From Corynebacterium terpenotabidum Y-11 (lineage in GTDB: Bacteria; Actinomycetota; Actinomycetes; Mycobacteriales; Mycobacteriaceae), in the NCBI RefSeq assembly GCF_000418365.1, contig NC_021663.1, forward strand, positions 1,674,001 to 1,738,000: a stretch of DNA of 64,000 nt, in the 5' to 3' direction. The translations under genes and the position numbers were made by a program. The first letter of the stretch is position 1. Each line of letters begins with the position of its first letter. Below are positions 30,747 to 42,118 of this stretch, one piece after another. The notes beneath the pieces are model-generated. The model was given only the letters and a program-made list of their open reading frames with translations. It was not told where the DNA came from and did not search any database.

Positions 30747-31433
30747 TCAGGACTGCAGCGGCCAGGAGGTGTTCACCGTCGCTGCCCGGTCCGCCTGGCC
30801 ACGGTTGGTGAAGTACTCCTTGAGGTGGGTCTTGTCCTCGTAGTTCCAGGTGGCCTGTTTCAGCATGAGTTCATCGGCCGTCATCTCCACGATCTCCGGG
30901 TAGGCCCGGGCGATTTTCCAGGCAACCCGCGCCGCGGCGACCGCGTCCGCCGACGCCTCGTGAGCATTGTCGAGGATGACGCCGTAATGCTCGCAGACCT
31001 GGGTGAGGCGGCGGCCCCCCTTGCGGTACCGGTCCTTGGCCTTGTCAATGACGAGCGGGTCGAAGACCGGACCGTCGACGGTGAAGGTAGGTTCCAGAGT
31101 GCGCAGGACGGTGAGGTCGTAGGCCGCGTTGTAGACGACGAGGGTCGCACCCTCGGACCAGCCGCGGCGGATCCGCTCGATGGTCTCGGCGAGTACTTCA
31201 TCGTGGGGACGCCCGTGTTCGCGGGCGTACTCGGTGGTGATGCCGTGGACGGCGGTGGCCCCTTCCGGGATCTCGACGCCCGGATCCGCGAGGATCTCCA
31301 GGTCGTCCCGGGTGGAGCCGTTGATGGTGATCAGAGCACTGGTCACGATGCGGGCGGTGAGCGGGTCGGGCCCGGTGGTCTCCAGGTCGAAGCTGAGCAT
31401 ATGGGACGGGTCGAATCGGGTCGCGGTCGTCAT
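30747..31433 (-). CDS. DnaQ-like 3'-5' exonuclease (DEDDh)
   Basis: 228-aa exonuclease-domain protein. The DEDDh residues are visible: SFDLETTGPD (Asp, Glu) near residue 14, NAAYDLTVL (Asp), and HEASADAVAAARV (His, Asp). It is a stand-alone domain without polymerase or helicase modules, so a role in DNA repair or RNA/DNA end trimming is likely but unassigned. I chose ATG 31433 (MTTATRFDPSHMLSFDLE) since TAGAGT ends 8 nt upstream; the longer reading has no family match. Confidence 0.88.
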   Translation of the reverse strand: MTTATRFDPSHMLSFDLETTGPDPLTARIVTSALITINGSTRDDLEILADPGVEIPEGATAVHGITTEYAREHGRPHDEVLAETIERIRRGWSEGATLVVYNAAYDLTVLRTLEPTFTVDGPVFDPLVIDKAKDRYRKGGRRLTQVCEHYGVILDNAHEASADAVAAARVAWKIARAYPEIVEMTADELMLKQATWNYEDKTHLKEYFTNRGQADRAATVNTSWPLQS

Positions 31434-31545
31434 GGTCGACAACTCTAGCGGGCGCCCGGACGCGGCATCGGCGCGTGTTCGAACGGCCCGGCGCCTCCGA
31501 TGACAGAACCCCGCACCACGGTCAGGTGGCACGGGGTCGACAGGC

Positions 31546-31561
31546 GCCGGTGGGCACCGGC
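31546..31561 (-). terminator. Hairpin between the exonuclease gene and the 40-aa gene
   Basis: A perfect 7-bp stem GCCGGTG-GG-CACCGGC lies 27 nt beyond the 40-aa gene stop. A second, imperfect ACCCCG...CGGGGT stem sits just downstream (31509-31538). Either could terminate the small transcript. Confidence 0.5.
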
Positions 31562-31588
31562 AGAAACCGGCAGTAACCGGTCCGACGG

Positions 31589-31711
31589 TCAGTTCAGGGC
31601 GTCGTCGTACTCGGGGGTCGAGATGGCGAGACCTTCGTCATCACCGAAGAGGTAGTAGGACGCGCCGGAGGTCAGGTCGGCGATTTCTTCACGGCTGATG
31701 AGGTTGAACAT
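31589..31711 (-). CDS. 40-residue small protein of unknown function
   Basis: Small ORF MFNLISREEIADLTSGASYY continuing LFGDDEGLAISTPEYDDALN. It is preceded by a near-perfect Shine-Dalgarno, AAGGAG, 6 nt before the ATG and followed by hairpins, so it looks like a real, well-translated gene. The peptide is acidic and soluble with no membrane helix or cysteines. The SREEIADLT segment suggests a short N-terminal helix. I recognise no family. It sits alone between the exonuclease gene and ligA. A short protein partner, toxin/antitoxin component or stress peptide are all possible; none is supported directly. Confidence 0.6.
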   Translation of the reverse strand: MFNLISREEIADLTSGASYYLFGDDEGLAISTPEYDDALN

Positions 31712-34174
<2,463 letters not shown>

Positions 34175-34230
34175 TCATCATCGGCTGCGAGGGGGGTCAC
34201 GCTGGGTCGGACGCGCGTAGACTCGTGGGT

Positions 34231-34557
34231 ATGTCTGTTGTGAAGATCAATGCCATCACCGTCCCCGAGGGCGCCGGCCCTGAGCTGGAGAAGCGCTTCG
34301 CCGCCCGGGCCCACACCGTGGACTCCTCCCCCGGTTTCGAGGGCTTCCAGCTCCTGCGTCCGACGAAGGGCGATGACCGCTACTTCGTGGTCACCACCTG
34401 GGCCACCGAGGAGGATTTCCAGGCCTGGGCGTCGGGCCCGGCACGGGCCGCACACGCCGGCCCGCACTCGGGTGCCGGGAAGGCGCCGGTCGCCACCGGT
34501 GCGGACCTCCTGGAGTTCGAGATCGTGGACCTCGCCGCGATCACGGCACAGCAGTAG
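34231..34557 (+). CDS. MhuD-like haem-degrading monooxygenase (ABM fold)
   Basis: 108-aa protein of the antibiotic-biosynthesis-monooxygenase fold. It resembles mycobacterial MhuD throughout: VVKINAITVPEGAGPELEKR, SPGFEGFQLLRP, YFVVTTW and AAHAG. The residues essential in MhuD are present at the same positions: Asn7 (KINAI), Trp66 (QAWA) and haem-ligand His75 (AAHAG). It therefore probably cleaves haem in the cytoplasm and releases iron. C. diphtheriae-type HmuO is an unrelated fold. TAGACT ends 7 nt before the ATG (leaderless). I saw no DtxR/IdeR-type box upstream. It is convergent with the MetE-like gene. Confidence 0.87.
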   Translation: MSVVKINAITVPEGAGPELEKRFAARAHTVDSSPGFEGFQLLRPTKGDDRYFVVTTWATEEDFQAWASGPARAAHAGPHSGAGKAPVATGADLLEFEIVDLAAITAQQ

Positions 34558-34656
34558 GCACATGATTCCCGCGTGATTCCACTGCCGGAATCCGCCCGGT
34601 CGGCGTCCCCCCCGATCCGGCCGAGCAGGCCGATCCGGCTAACCCGATCACGTCAC

Positions 34657-35598
34657 TCAGTTGCGGTGCAGTAGTTCCGCCGCGCCGCGCACGGTCCGCG
34701 CCAGTTCGGCCGCCGCACCGGGGGTGAGCACGCCGTCCCCGACCGCCACGAGGTCGATCTGGGGCTCCGGGGTGGCGGCGTCGAATGTCCACTGACGCCA
34801 GGTCCGTATCACCCGGCGCGCCACCTCGTCACTGGATCCACCGTGGACCCGCCACGCCACGGACGCACCACCGTCGATCACCCGGGCGACATCATCGGTC
34901 AGCTCGTCGACGACCAGGGACGTTGCCCCGGTCAGTGTCAGCTCCGGCCACACGGCACCGGCGTCCAGCACGGCCTCACGATCAGGTCCCTCACACACCT
35001 GCCCGATGAACCGACGCTCGACATTGACCGCGATCTCCCGGTCCACGCTCATCGTCTCGAACTCGGTCGCGCCTTCCAGCCGGGTGGTGATCTCCGGCAG
35101 CCGGCGCTCATGGACGTGCACCACTGACGCCCCGACTGCGTCGCAGAACTCCCGGATGCCCTCGCCGAGGGCGAGTGCCACATCGCGGAATGCCGGCCGG
35201 TCGAAACACAGCGGATGCCCCTTGTACTCCACGGACGCCCCGAAGGTCCACGGTCCGACGACATGCACCATGAGACGGTCCGCACCAGGCATGGTCTCGG
35301 CGATAATGTCGGTGAGTTCGTGCTGCCGCCCCAGGAAGGCCCGCATGTCGAGTGTCTTCCCCGGTGCGATCTCCCAGCCACGGGAATGGGAGCGCAGGTA
35401 GGGACCTCCGACGAGGACGCCCATCGCCGCGGTCTCCACCAACGGCCCGCCGTCCACCGCGGAACGTGGCACGCTCAGCGGAGGCAACTCTCCGACGTCC
35501 TCGTCGACGTCGCGGGTACGCCGGGAGGCAGCGGCCAGGGCCGCGCGCAGGTCACGGTGGTCGGTGACCAGGTCTTCCCACCAGGCGTACCGGGTCAC
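34657..35598 (-). CDS. MetE C-terminal-domain-like protein (Rv3015c family) lacking the zinc HxC motif
   Basis: 313-aa TIM-barrel protein of the cobalamin-independent methionine synthase family (single C-terminal-like domain). It shows [20 protein letters not shown] and [12 protein letters not shown]. True MetE has an HxC...Cys zinc site; here the equivalent stretch reads [12 protein letters not shown], and only three cysteines remain, none in HxC context, so methyl transfer as in MetE is doubtful. It is the positional counterpart of M. tuberculosis Rv3015c beside ligA and mnmA. GTG 35598 overlaps the mnmA stop in a GTGA, so it is translated with mnmA. The longer reading upstream of that GTG was discarded. 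Confidence 0.78.
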   Translation of the reverse strand: MTRYAWWEDLVTDHRDLRAALAAASRRTRDVDEDVGELPPLSVPRSAVDGGPLVETAAMGVLVGGPYLRSHSRGWEIAPGKTLDMRAFLGRQHELTDIIAETMPGADRLMVHVVGPWTFGASVEYKGHPLCFDRPAFRDVALALGEGIREFCDAVGASVVHVHERRLPEITTRLEGATEFETMSVDREIAVNVERRFIGQVCEGPDREAVLDAGAVWPELTLTGATSLVVDELTDDVARVIDGGASVAWRVHGGSSDEVARRVIRTWRQWTFDAATPEPQIDLVAVGDGVLTPGAAAELARTVRGAAELLHRN

Positions 35599-36725
35599 GC
35601 AGACTGCACCCCGGTAGCAGCATCCACCCACGGCGCCGTCGCACTGATCGTGCCTGATCCGATGAGGATGTCGCCGTCAGCATCCGGCAGGTAGATGACG
35701 GCGGCCTGACCGCGGGCCACGCCCCGCAGCGGCTCGTGGAGCTCCAGTTCCACCGCGGCGTCCGGCCCGTCGGACGCCGCCCCGGTGAGGTGTGCCGTCG
35801 CCGGAACCACCCCGCCGTGGGCGCGGACCTGCACCTCACACTCGAAGGTGTCACTGTGCTTCACCGGGTCGAGACGCTTGAGCCGGTCGGCGGTGATGTG
35901 GCCGATGCGCAGGTCCTCCTTGCGTCCCACGGTCACGGTGCCGGTCGCGGCGTTGATGTCGGTGACGTAGCGCGGCTGGCCGTCGGCGGCCGGGCCGGCC
36001 AGGCCGAGACCCTTGCGCTGACCGATGGTGAAGCCGTAGACGCCGTCATGCTCGGCGAGGGTCTCCCCGTCGACGGACTGCACGAGCCCGGGGCGCATCC
36101 CGATGCGGGTACCGAGAAAAGCCTGCGTCCGCCCGTCGGGGATGAAGCAGATGTCGTGGCTGTCGGGTTTGGACGCCACGCCCATCCCGAGTTCCTTCGC
36201 CTCAGCGCGGATCTCCGGCTTGACCGTGTCCCCGACCGGGAACATGCAGTGTGCCAGCTGCTCGTCGGTGAGGACGCCGAGGACGTAGCTCTGGTCCTTG
36301 TTGTCGTCGATCCCGCGGCGCATCACGCCGTCGGACAGTCGGGCATAGTGCCCGGTGACCACGGCGTCGAATCCGAGGGCGATGGAACGGTCGAGCAGTG
36401 CCTCGAACTTGATCTTCTCGTTGCAGCGCAGACAGGGGTTGGGGGTCTCTCCGATTTCGTAGGATTCGACGAAATTGTCGATGACATCGGCCTTGAAGCG
36501 GTCGGAGAAGTCCCAGACGTAGAACGGAATGCCGAGGGAGTCGCAGACGCGGCGGGCGTCGGCGGAATCCTCGAGGGAGCAGCAGCCGCGTGAGCCGGCG
36601 CGCACGGCCTCGGGGGACTGCGACAGCGCCAGGTGGACGCCGATGACCTCGTGGCCCTCGGCCAGCGCCCGCGCCGCCGCCACCGAGGAATCGACACCAC
36701 CGCTCATCGCCGCGACTACCCGCAT
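35595..36725 (-). CDS. mnmA: tRNA-specific 2-thiouridylase
   Basis: 376-aa enzyme that 2-thiolates U34 of tRNA(Lys/Glu/Gln), taking sulfur from a cysteine desulfurase. The PP-loop [11 protein letters not shown] is at the N-terminus. Catalytic cysteines are expected in [15 protein letters not shown] (about residue 98) and [29 protein letters not shown] is the MnmA insertion seen in the family. The C-terminal beta-barrel ends DAATGVQSA. The downstream MetE-like gene overlaps by 4 nt. In M. tuberculosis mnmA and iscS are adjacent; here a Fic gene separates them. Confidence 0.96.
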   Translation of the reverse strand: MRVVAAMSGGVDSSVAAARALAEGHEVIGVHLALSQSPEAVRAGSRGCCSLEDSADARRVCDSLGIPFYVWDFSDRFKADVIDNFVESYEIGETPNPCLRCNEKIKFEALLDRSIALGFDAVVTGHYARLSDGVMRRGIDDNKDQSYVLGVLTDEQLAHCMFPVGDTVKPEIRAEAKELGMGVASKPDSHDICFIPDGRTQAFLGTRIGMRPGLVQSVDGETLAEHDGVYGFTIGQRKGLGLAGPAADGQPRYVTDINAATGTVTVGRKEDLRIGHITADRLKRLDPVKHSDTFECEVQVRAHGGVVPATAHLTGAASDGPDAAVELELHEPLRGVARGQAAVIYLPDADGDILIGSGTISATAPWVDAATGVQSA

Positions 36726-36754
36726 GGTCCGCTCCTTTCAGTCAGCCCATCACC

Positions 36755-38017
36755 CTACACCGGCGGCGGCGACGCACCGTCATTGTGACCGGTACTGTGA
36801 CCGGTACTGTCATCGGCGAGGTCCAGCAACCGCAGTCCCCTGGCGGTCAGGCGAAACCGGAGGGGTTTCGCCGACGTCTCTTCCACGAGGTTCCGGTCCA
36901 CAAGTATTTTCGTCAGTCTGCGGACCGTCGCCTTTGACCTGTCCATCGACCGAGCCAGGGATTCCAGGGTGATCCGACCTCCGGGTTCGAACAACCTGAC
37001 CTGACCGAGGATGAACAGGAGCGCCTCCTCATCCTTCGACAGGTCCACGATGTCCTGAATTCTCCGGAACAGCTCGCTGACCTGTTCCGACCGGTGGTCG
37101 AGATCCGTGCGCAACCGTGACTGCGCTTCACTGAGGATCTCCAGCATCCGGGTAATGAATACGGTGGCATCCCCTCGGTTCATCGGGTGTTCAGCATCCT
37201 GGAACGCCCGGTAGTACTGCTCCTTGTTGTCGGCAATGGTCGTCGACATGGACAACCATGCGACCGGCGACAGACTCCGGCTCAGATCGAGTGCCAACAG
37301 GTACCGGCCCGTGCGACCGTTGCCGTCGTAGAACGGGTGGGTGCTCTCGAAGATGAGATGCGCGGCCACCGCACGCACGAGGTGCGGAATGTCGTCGTCC
37401 TTGTTCTGGCGCAGCATCTCTGCCAAGTATGAATCGATCGCGTCCTCACCAGACACTCCCTGGTGCACGACCTTCTGACCTGAGACGACCTTCACCGGCC
37501 CCGCCCGGAACCGACGACCGTCAGGCTCATCCGACCTCTCGATCTCGCCACTAGTGGCGTCGTCATAGATGGTCCGGATATCGTCGAGGGTCTCGGGTGC
37601 CGCGACCTCCTCATCCCACAGCGCAGTGTAAAGCTTGGCCATCTCCCGGAACCTGCGACGATCGGCTCCGGTCGTCCCCTGTACCGCATCCAGGACCTCG
37701 GCTATCTCCTGCCTCGTGGAGTACACGGACTCGATGTCGTTGGTGGCGTGAATCTCTTCGATGATCATGGACCGGAGATAGTGACGTTGAACGCCGGCCG
37801 ACATCCGTGACCACGTTCTTCTGGCCTGGTTCTCCAGCCTCATGATCTTCTCGATACTGACGGCGATATCCGGCGTCATCAGGCAGAACATGGTGTGGTC
37901 GCCCAGCCGGAAGTTCCAGTGCACCGCCGATGGCGATGACCGCCGGGCCTGTTCCTCCCGGTCCGCCGCAGCCTGGCTCTTCTGATGGAAGATGGACTTG
38001 AGTGTCCGGTAGCTCAT
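36755..38017 (-). CDS. Fic-domain AMP-transferase-like protein with C-terminal winged helix
   Basis: 420-aa class II-type Fic protein. A complete catalytic motif HPFYDGNGRTGR lies at about 227-238 (His227 catalytic). An N-terminal Fic_N-like helix region contains HATNDIES (about 90-97), corresponding to the inhibitory (S/T)xxxE(G/N) motif but with Ser in the final position. The C-terminus (about 335-400) is a winged helix-turn-helix (ITLESLARSMDRSKATVRRLTKIL). Such proteins AMPylate proteins and often regulate themselves. AGAGGAG lies 8 nt before the ATG, with a TAGAAT -10 candidate at 38071-38076. Base composition looks lower in GC than its neighbours, and it splits the usual mnmA-cysteine desulfurase pair, so horizontal acquisition is likely. 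Confidence 0.88.
   Translation of the reverse strand: MSYRTLKSIFHQKSQAAADREEQARRSSPSAVHWNFRLGDHTMFCLMTPDIAVSIEKIMRLENQARRTWSRMSAGVQRHYLRSMIIEEIHATNDIESVYSTRQEIAEVLDAVQGTTGADRRRFREMAKLYTALWDEEVAAPETLDDIRTIYDDATSGEIERSDEPDGRRFRAGPVKVVSGQKVVHQGVSGEDAIDSYLAEMLRQNKDDDIPHLVRAVAAHLIFESTHPFYDGNGRTGRYLLALDLSRSLSPVAWLSMSTTIADNKEQYYRAFQDAEHPMNRGDATVFITRMLEILSEAQSRLRTDLDHRSEQVSELFRRIQDIVDLSKDEEALLFILGQVRLFEPGGRITLESLARSMDRSKATVRRLTKILVDRNLVEETSAKPLRFRLTARGLRLLDLADDSTGHSTGHNDGASPPPV
36784..36807 (-). repeat. Two 12-bp tandem repeats at the 3' end of the Fic gene
   Basis: TGTGACCGGTAC occurs twice head to tail, in frame, producing the STGHSTGH sequence near the Fic C-terminus. Confidence 0.8.
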
Positions 38018-38156
38018 CGTCCTATCTCCTCTTCTCCGTCAGTGTTGTCAGATCGGTCGCCCAGCGGACCATTCTATGTGCCAGTATCGGACATTCTTGA
38101 CATATAGGCCACCGCGGCGGAGCATCCTCGTGCCGGGAGGGGTCCTGATTGTCACG

Positions 38157-39335
38157 TCAGTACGCCGTACCGGCGTCGCGTGCCTGCTCCACGACACCCG
38201 GCAGCAGAGCGCAGACCCGGTCGATGTCGGCGTCCGTCGTTGCCGGACCGGTGGTCAACCGCAACGCCCCGCGGGCGGTGTGCACCTCGACCCCCATGGT
38301 GGTGAGGACGTGCGACGCCCGGTTCACTCCGGCCGAGCAGGCCGAGCCGGTGGAGGCGTCCACCCCTGCCATGTCGAGCAGCATGATGAGGCTGTCGCCT
38401 TCTGCACCGGGGAAGGACGCGTGCACGTGCGACGGCAGTGCCCCACCCGGAACATCGGTGTAGATGACCGCACCGGGGATCGACCGCACCACCTCCATGA
38501 GGCGTGCCTGGTAGCCCGCCAGCCGCTCATGCTCGGCGTCCATCTCCTCCACCGCCGCAGCAAGCGCCGCCGCCGTCGCCGCTACCCCCTGCGGGTTCAC
38601 CGTCCCGGACCGCAGCTTGCGCTCCTGTCCGCCACCGCGCACGGGAGTATCGATCACGGCCTCCCGGCGGGCCAGCAGCAGTCCGACGGACTTCGGACCG
38701 CCGAACTTGTGGGCACTCGCTGCGAGTGTCGAGACACCGAGGGAATGGAAGTCCACCGGCAGGTGACCGACCGCCTGGACCGCGTCGACATGCGTCGGAA
38801 CGCCCAGCTCGACCGCCGGGCCGAGGACGGACACCAGGTCGGTGATATTCCCGGTCTCGTTGTTCGCCCACATGGCGGTGACCAGGGCATCGGCGTCCGG
38901 CGTCAGGTCCTCCACCGGACCGGGCCGTCCGTGGGCATCCACGGGGACCACCACATGCCCGAACAAGGACTCGGGCAGCGGCAGACCGCCACACAGCCAG
39001 TCCACGGACTCCCCCACCGCCGGATGCTCCACCAGGGTCGAGTGGACCCGACGGGCACCTCGGGTTCGTAGGGCGCCGAAGGCGAGCCCCTGAACGGCGA
39101 TATTGTCCGCCTCGGTCCCGGACCCGGTGAACAGCACCTCGGCGCGGTCCGCGCCGAGCAGTTCGCCGATCTGCTCCCGAGCGTCCTCCACGACCCGCTG
39201 CGCGGCGCGTCCGGAAGCGTACTGGCCGGCCGGATTGAGTAGCCCGGCGGTCTGTTCCATCGCCAGGAGTGCCTCGGGACGCAACGGTGCGGACGCCGCA
39301 TGGTCCAGGTAGATCCGCCCCGTCTCCACGCTCAC
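38157..39335 (-). CDS. Cysteine desulfurase (IscS/NifS type)
   Basis: 392-aa PLP enzyme converting cysteine to alanine plus protein-bound persulfide. Motifs are IYLDHAASAPLRP, FTGSGTEADNIAVQG, HVDAVQAVGHLP, the PLP Lys in ASAHKFGGPKSVG (about 210) and the sulfur-accepting Cys in STGSACSAGVN (about 333). M. tuberculosis Rv3025c (IscS) is the positional counterpart. Likely clients are MnmA and Fe-S assembly. The GTG at 39335 overlaps the stop of the upstream Na+/H+ antiporter gene by 4 nt. A conventional SD is absent, so re-initiation is probable. Confidence 0.94.
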   Translation of the reverse strand: MSVETGRIYLDHAASAPLRPEALLAMEQTAGLLNPAGQYASGRAAQRVVEDAREQIGELLGADRAEVLFTGSGTEADNIAVQGLAFGALRTRGARRVHSTLVEHPAVGESVDWLCGGLPLPESLFGHVVVPVDAHGRPGPVEDLTPDADALVTAMWANNETGNITDLVSVLGPAVELGVPTHVDAVQAVGHLPVDFHSLGVSTLAASAHKFGGPKSVGLLLARREAVIDTPVRGGGQERKLRSGTVNPQGVAATAAALAAAVEEMDAEHERLAGYQARLMEVVRSIPGAVIYTDVPGGALPSHVHASFPGAEGDSLIMLLDMAGVDASTGSACSAGVNRASHVLTTMGVEVHTARGALRLTTGPATTDADIDRVCALLPGVVEQARDAGTAY

Positions 39336-40933
39336 TCCTCGTCCTTCGGCAGGGCGAGGAGACGGCGGTCGAGCTCATGCATCTTCTCTGCGACGATGGT
39401 CGGATCCACTCCGCGCCGGTAGCGGGAGGCGGCGAGACTGCGCTGCGCCTCGTTGAGCGATTCACGGCGGATGTCGACCAGTTTGCGGGCCGCCATCCGA
39501 CGGCGTTCGCGGCGCAGTTGGGCATTCTCGTCGGAGTCCTCCACACCGTCGTCCCCGTCATCGAGCGCGGAGGTCGACCGGATGATCTGGAGACGCTCGG
39601 AGATCCTCGCCGCGGCGTCCGGACCGATACTTCCCGTGGCGAGCTCCCGACTGACCACCGCCATCGCGGCCCGGTGTGCGTCGTCGAGCGCTTCCTCGGT
39701 GGCGCTGTCCTCCAGATCGCGCAGATCGTACTTCCTCGTCAGCATCGACGTGAGCCAGGGCAGGGTGAGACCCGGGATGACCATGGTGCACAGGAGAACG
39801 ACGAAGGCGACGATGGTGAACTCCTCACGCATCGGGATGGCATCCGGGCTGATCGACAGCACCAGGGCAAAGGTCACGAGGCCACGCATCCCGGCCCAAG
39901 TGAGCAGAAGGACATCGGTCCATCTCACCGGTGCGCGGTAGATACCCCGCCGCACTCCGTTGCGGAACAGCAGCATGCTCATCCACAGTCCACGAACGAG
40001 GATCAGGACCAGGGAGATCACCAGGCCCCACAGTATCGGCTGCACATGCTCCACCGCGTCGTCGAAGATGGACTCCCGGACATTCATACCCATCAGCCCA
40101 AATGCCAGTCCGGTGACCAGCAGCTCGATAACCTCCCAGAAGGAGGAGCCGGCAAGCCTCGTATCCGCCGCTGTGGCGTCGAGCCGGGAACTGAGCTCGA
40201 CGGCGGCAACGACCACCGCGATGACGCCGGAGACGCTGATCTCCTCACACACCAGGTACAGGATGAATGGCAGTACCCAGGTGAAGGCGTTGCCGGCGAC
40301 CGGCGAGTCCAGCCAGTCGACAATGCGCGCCGAGAAGTGCCCGACCACCCAGCCGAGCAGGACCGCGACCCCGGCACTGTAGATCATCGTGCCCCCGGCC
40401 TCGAGCCAGTGGATCTCATCGTGGAATTCAGCGGCGGTGACCGCTGCACTGAAGATGACCAGGGATGCCGCATCGTTGAACAGTCCCTCGGACTGCAGGG
40501 TGCCGATAATCCGTCGCGGGATTCCGGCAGGTTCCGCCACCGCTTCCACGGCCACCGGGTCCGGCGGAGCGACGGCCGCGGCCAGCGCCACGGCTCCGGC
40601 CAGGCTGAGCCCCGGGATCATCCACATCGACACACCGGACACGACCGCGACTGTGACGATGACCAGCATCACCGACAGGCTGAGGATCGACCGCCACTGA
40701 TCTTGGAACATGCCCCACGAGGTCCGTCGGGCCAGGGCCCACAGCAGCGGCGGCAGGGCCAGCGGGAGGATGAGGTGTGGTTCCACGTCCACTGTCGGTG
40801 TCCCCGGGATGAACATCACCGCGGTGGTGACCAGCAGCAGCAGAACCGGCCACGGTAACCCGATCCGGTCGCCGACACCCACAGTGAGCACTGTGGCAAG
40901 CATGAGAGCGAGGATAAGGATGAGGGTTGTCAC
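39332..40933 (-). CDS. CPA1-family Na+/H+ antiporter (NhaP/YjcE-like)
   Basis: 533-aa monovalent cation/proton antiporter. About 12 membrane helices occupy residues 1-410. The conserved PPDPVAVEAVAEP and LQSEGLFNDAASLVIF (catalytic Asn-Asp) match the CPA1 core. A hydrophilic C-terminal domain (about 415-533) is rich in Arg/Glu helices (AQLRRERRRMAARKLVDIRR) and probably regulates activity. GTG 40933 has only a weak SD. The stop overlaps the cysteine desulfurase start (GTGA), an unexpected coupling of ion homeostasis with sulfur mobilisation. Confidence 0.92.
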   Translation of the reverse strand: MTTLILILALMLATVLTVGVGDRIGLPWPVLLLLVTTAVMFIPGTPTVDVEPHLILPLALPPLLWALARRTSWGMFQDQWRSILSLSVMLVIVTVAVVSGVSMWMIPGLSLAGAVALAAAVAPPDPVAVEAVAEPAGIPRRIIGTLQSEGLFNDAASLVIFSAAVTAAEFHDEIHWLEAGGTMIYSAGVAVLLGWVVGHFSARIVDWLDSPVAGNAFTWVLPFILYLVCEEISVSGVIAVVVAAVELSSRLDATAADTRLAGSSFWEVIELLVTGLAFGLMGMNVRESIFDDAVEHVQPILWGLVISLVLILVRGLWMSMLLFRNGVRRGIYRAPVRWTDVLLLTWAGMRGLVTFALVLSISPDAIPMREEFTIVAFVVLLCTMVIPGLTLPWLTSMLTRKYDLRDLEDSATEEALDDAHRAAMAVVSRELATGSIGPDAAARISERLQIIRSTSALDDGDDGVEDSDENAQLRRERRRMAARKLVDIRRESLNEAQRSLAASRYRRGVDPTIVAEKMHELDRRLLALPKDEE

Positions 40934-41003
40934 AAGCCGCAGTCCTGTTCAGGGGATTTGCAGGGTGCATGGAAGGTTCCGGAAAGTCCGGCGAGACGGC
41001 GAA

Positions 41004-41036
41004 CAGGGCCCGCACCCCGTCGGGGTGCGGGCCCTG
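41004..41036 (-). terminator. Terminator downstream of etfBA
   Basis: A perfect 15-bp stem CAGGGCCCGCACCCC / GGGGTGCGGGCCCTG with a 3-nt GTC loop lies about 100 nt beyond the etfA stop and before the antiporter start. It is the strongest stem in the window. Confidence 0.85.
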
Positions 41037-41133
41037 TGGCCCGGTGGTCTCAGACGGAAGTCTCCGCCCATTCTACCGTGTGGCAACAACCCGGATGAGA
41101 CCGGTGTTCACCCCGGGAACCGGGGTGCGGAGG

Positions 41134-42087
41134 TCACTTGCGCTTGGCGAGTTCCTCGGTGGCCTGCGGAGCAACCTTGAACAGGTCGCCGACGACGCCG
41201 AAGTCGGCGATCTCGAAGATCCCGGCCTCCTCGTCCTTGTTCACGGCGACGATGGTCTTGGAGGTCTGCATACCGGCCTTGTGCTGGATCGCGCCGGAGA
41301 TACCGAGGGCGATGTACAGGTTCGGGGAGACCGTCTTACCGGTCTGACCGACCTGGAACTTGCCCGGGTAGAAGTCGGCGTCGACCGCGGCGCGGGACGC
41401 ACCGACAGCGGCACCGAGGATGTCGGCGAGCGGCTCGACGACATCGTGGAATCCCTCCGGACCAGCGACACCACGGCCACCGGAGACGATGATCTTCGCC
41501 TCGGTGAGCTCCGGACGGTCGGCCTTCTCGGCGGGAGCGAAGGCGGTGATCTTCACGGCGGTCGGACCCGGGGCGGGCAGCTCGACGGCCTGGACGGCAC
41601 CGGAGGCGGCCTGCTCGACCGGATCGACGGCACCGGCGCGCAGGGTGTAGACCGGCGACACGCCACCGGCGGTGGACTCGACGGTGTAGTCGCCACCGAA
41701 GATGGAGCCCTTGGCGGAGCGGTCGGCGTTGATCGCGATGACGTCGTAGAGGACACCGGAGGCGACGCGGGCGCCGACGCGGCCGGCGATCTCGTTGCCG
41801 TTGGCACCGGCGGCGATGACGACCGGAACCTGGAGGGCGGCGGCGAGGCCCGAGACGGCGTCCACCGCGGGGGTGACGACGTACTCGGCGGCGAAGTCCG
41901 CCTCTGCGGCGTAGACGGTCTCGGCACCGGCGGCGGCCAGGGCAGGCTGCAGCTTCTCGGTGGTGCCGGGGGCGGCCACGACGACGGCGCCGACGGCACC
42001 GAAGACGCGGGCAGCGGTGATGAGCTCACGGGTGCTGTTCTTCAGCTCACCCTCGGAGTGCTCAACGAGGACCAGGACGTTGGTCAT
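41134..42087 (-). CDS. etfA: Electron transfer flavoprotein alpha subunit
   Basis: 317-aa FAD-binding subunit of ETF, which passes electrons from acyl-CoA and other dehydrogenases to the quinone pool. The N-terminal domain begins [22 protein letters not shown]. The C-terminal FAD domain carries the signature [20 protein letters not shown] and [21 protein letters not shown]. It lies 31 nt after etfB in a two-gene operon (compare M. tuberculosis Rv3029c-Rv3028c), and ends with ELAKRK before a strong terminator. Confidence 0.96.
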   Translation of the reverse strand: MTNVLVLVEHSEGELKNSTRELITAARVFGAVGAVVVAAPGTTEKLQPALAAAGAETVYAAEADFAAEYVVTPAVDAVSGLAAALQVPVVIAAGANGNEIAGRVGARVASGVLYDVIAINADRSAKGSIFGGDYTVESTAGGVSPVYTLRAGAVDPVEQAASGAVQAVELPAPGPTAVKITAFAPAEKADRPELTEAKIIVSGGRGVAGPEGFHDVVEPLADILGAAVGASRAAVDADFYPGKFQVGQTGKTVSPNLYIALGISGAIQHKAGMQTSKTIVAVNKDEEAGIFEIADFGVVGDLFKVAPQATEELAKRK

Positions 42088-42118
42088 AGTTCTTAGTTCC
42101 TTTCTGGATGAGCGTCAG

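Noticed and set aside
34175..34230. DtxR/IdeR iron box upstream of the MhuD-like gene
   Set aside because: No TTAGGnTAnnCTAA-like sequence is present in the short gap.
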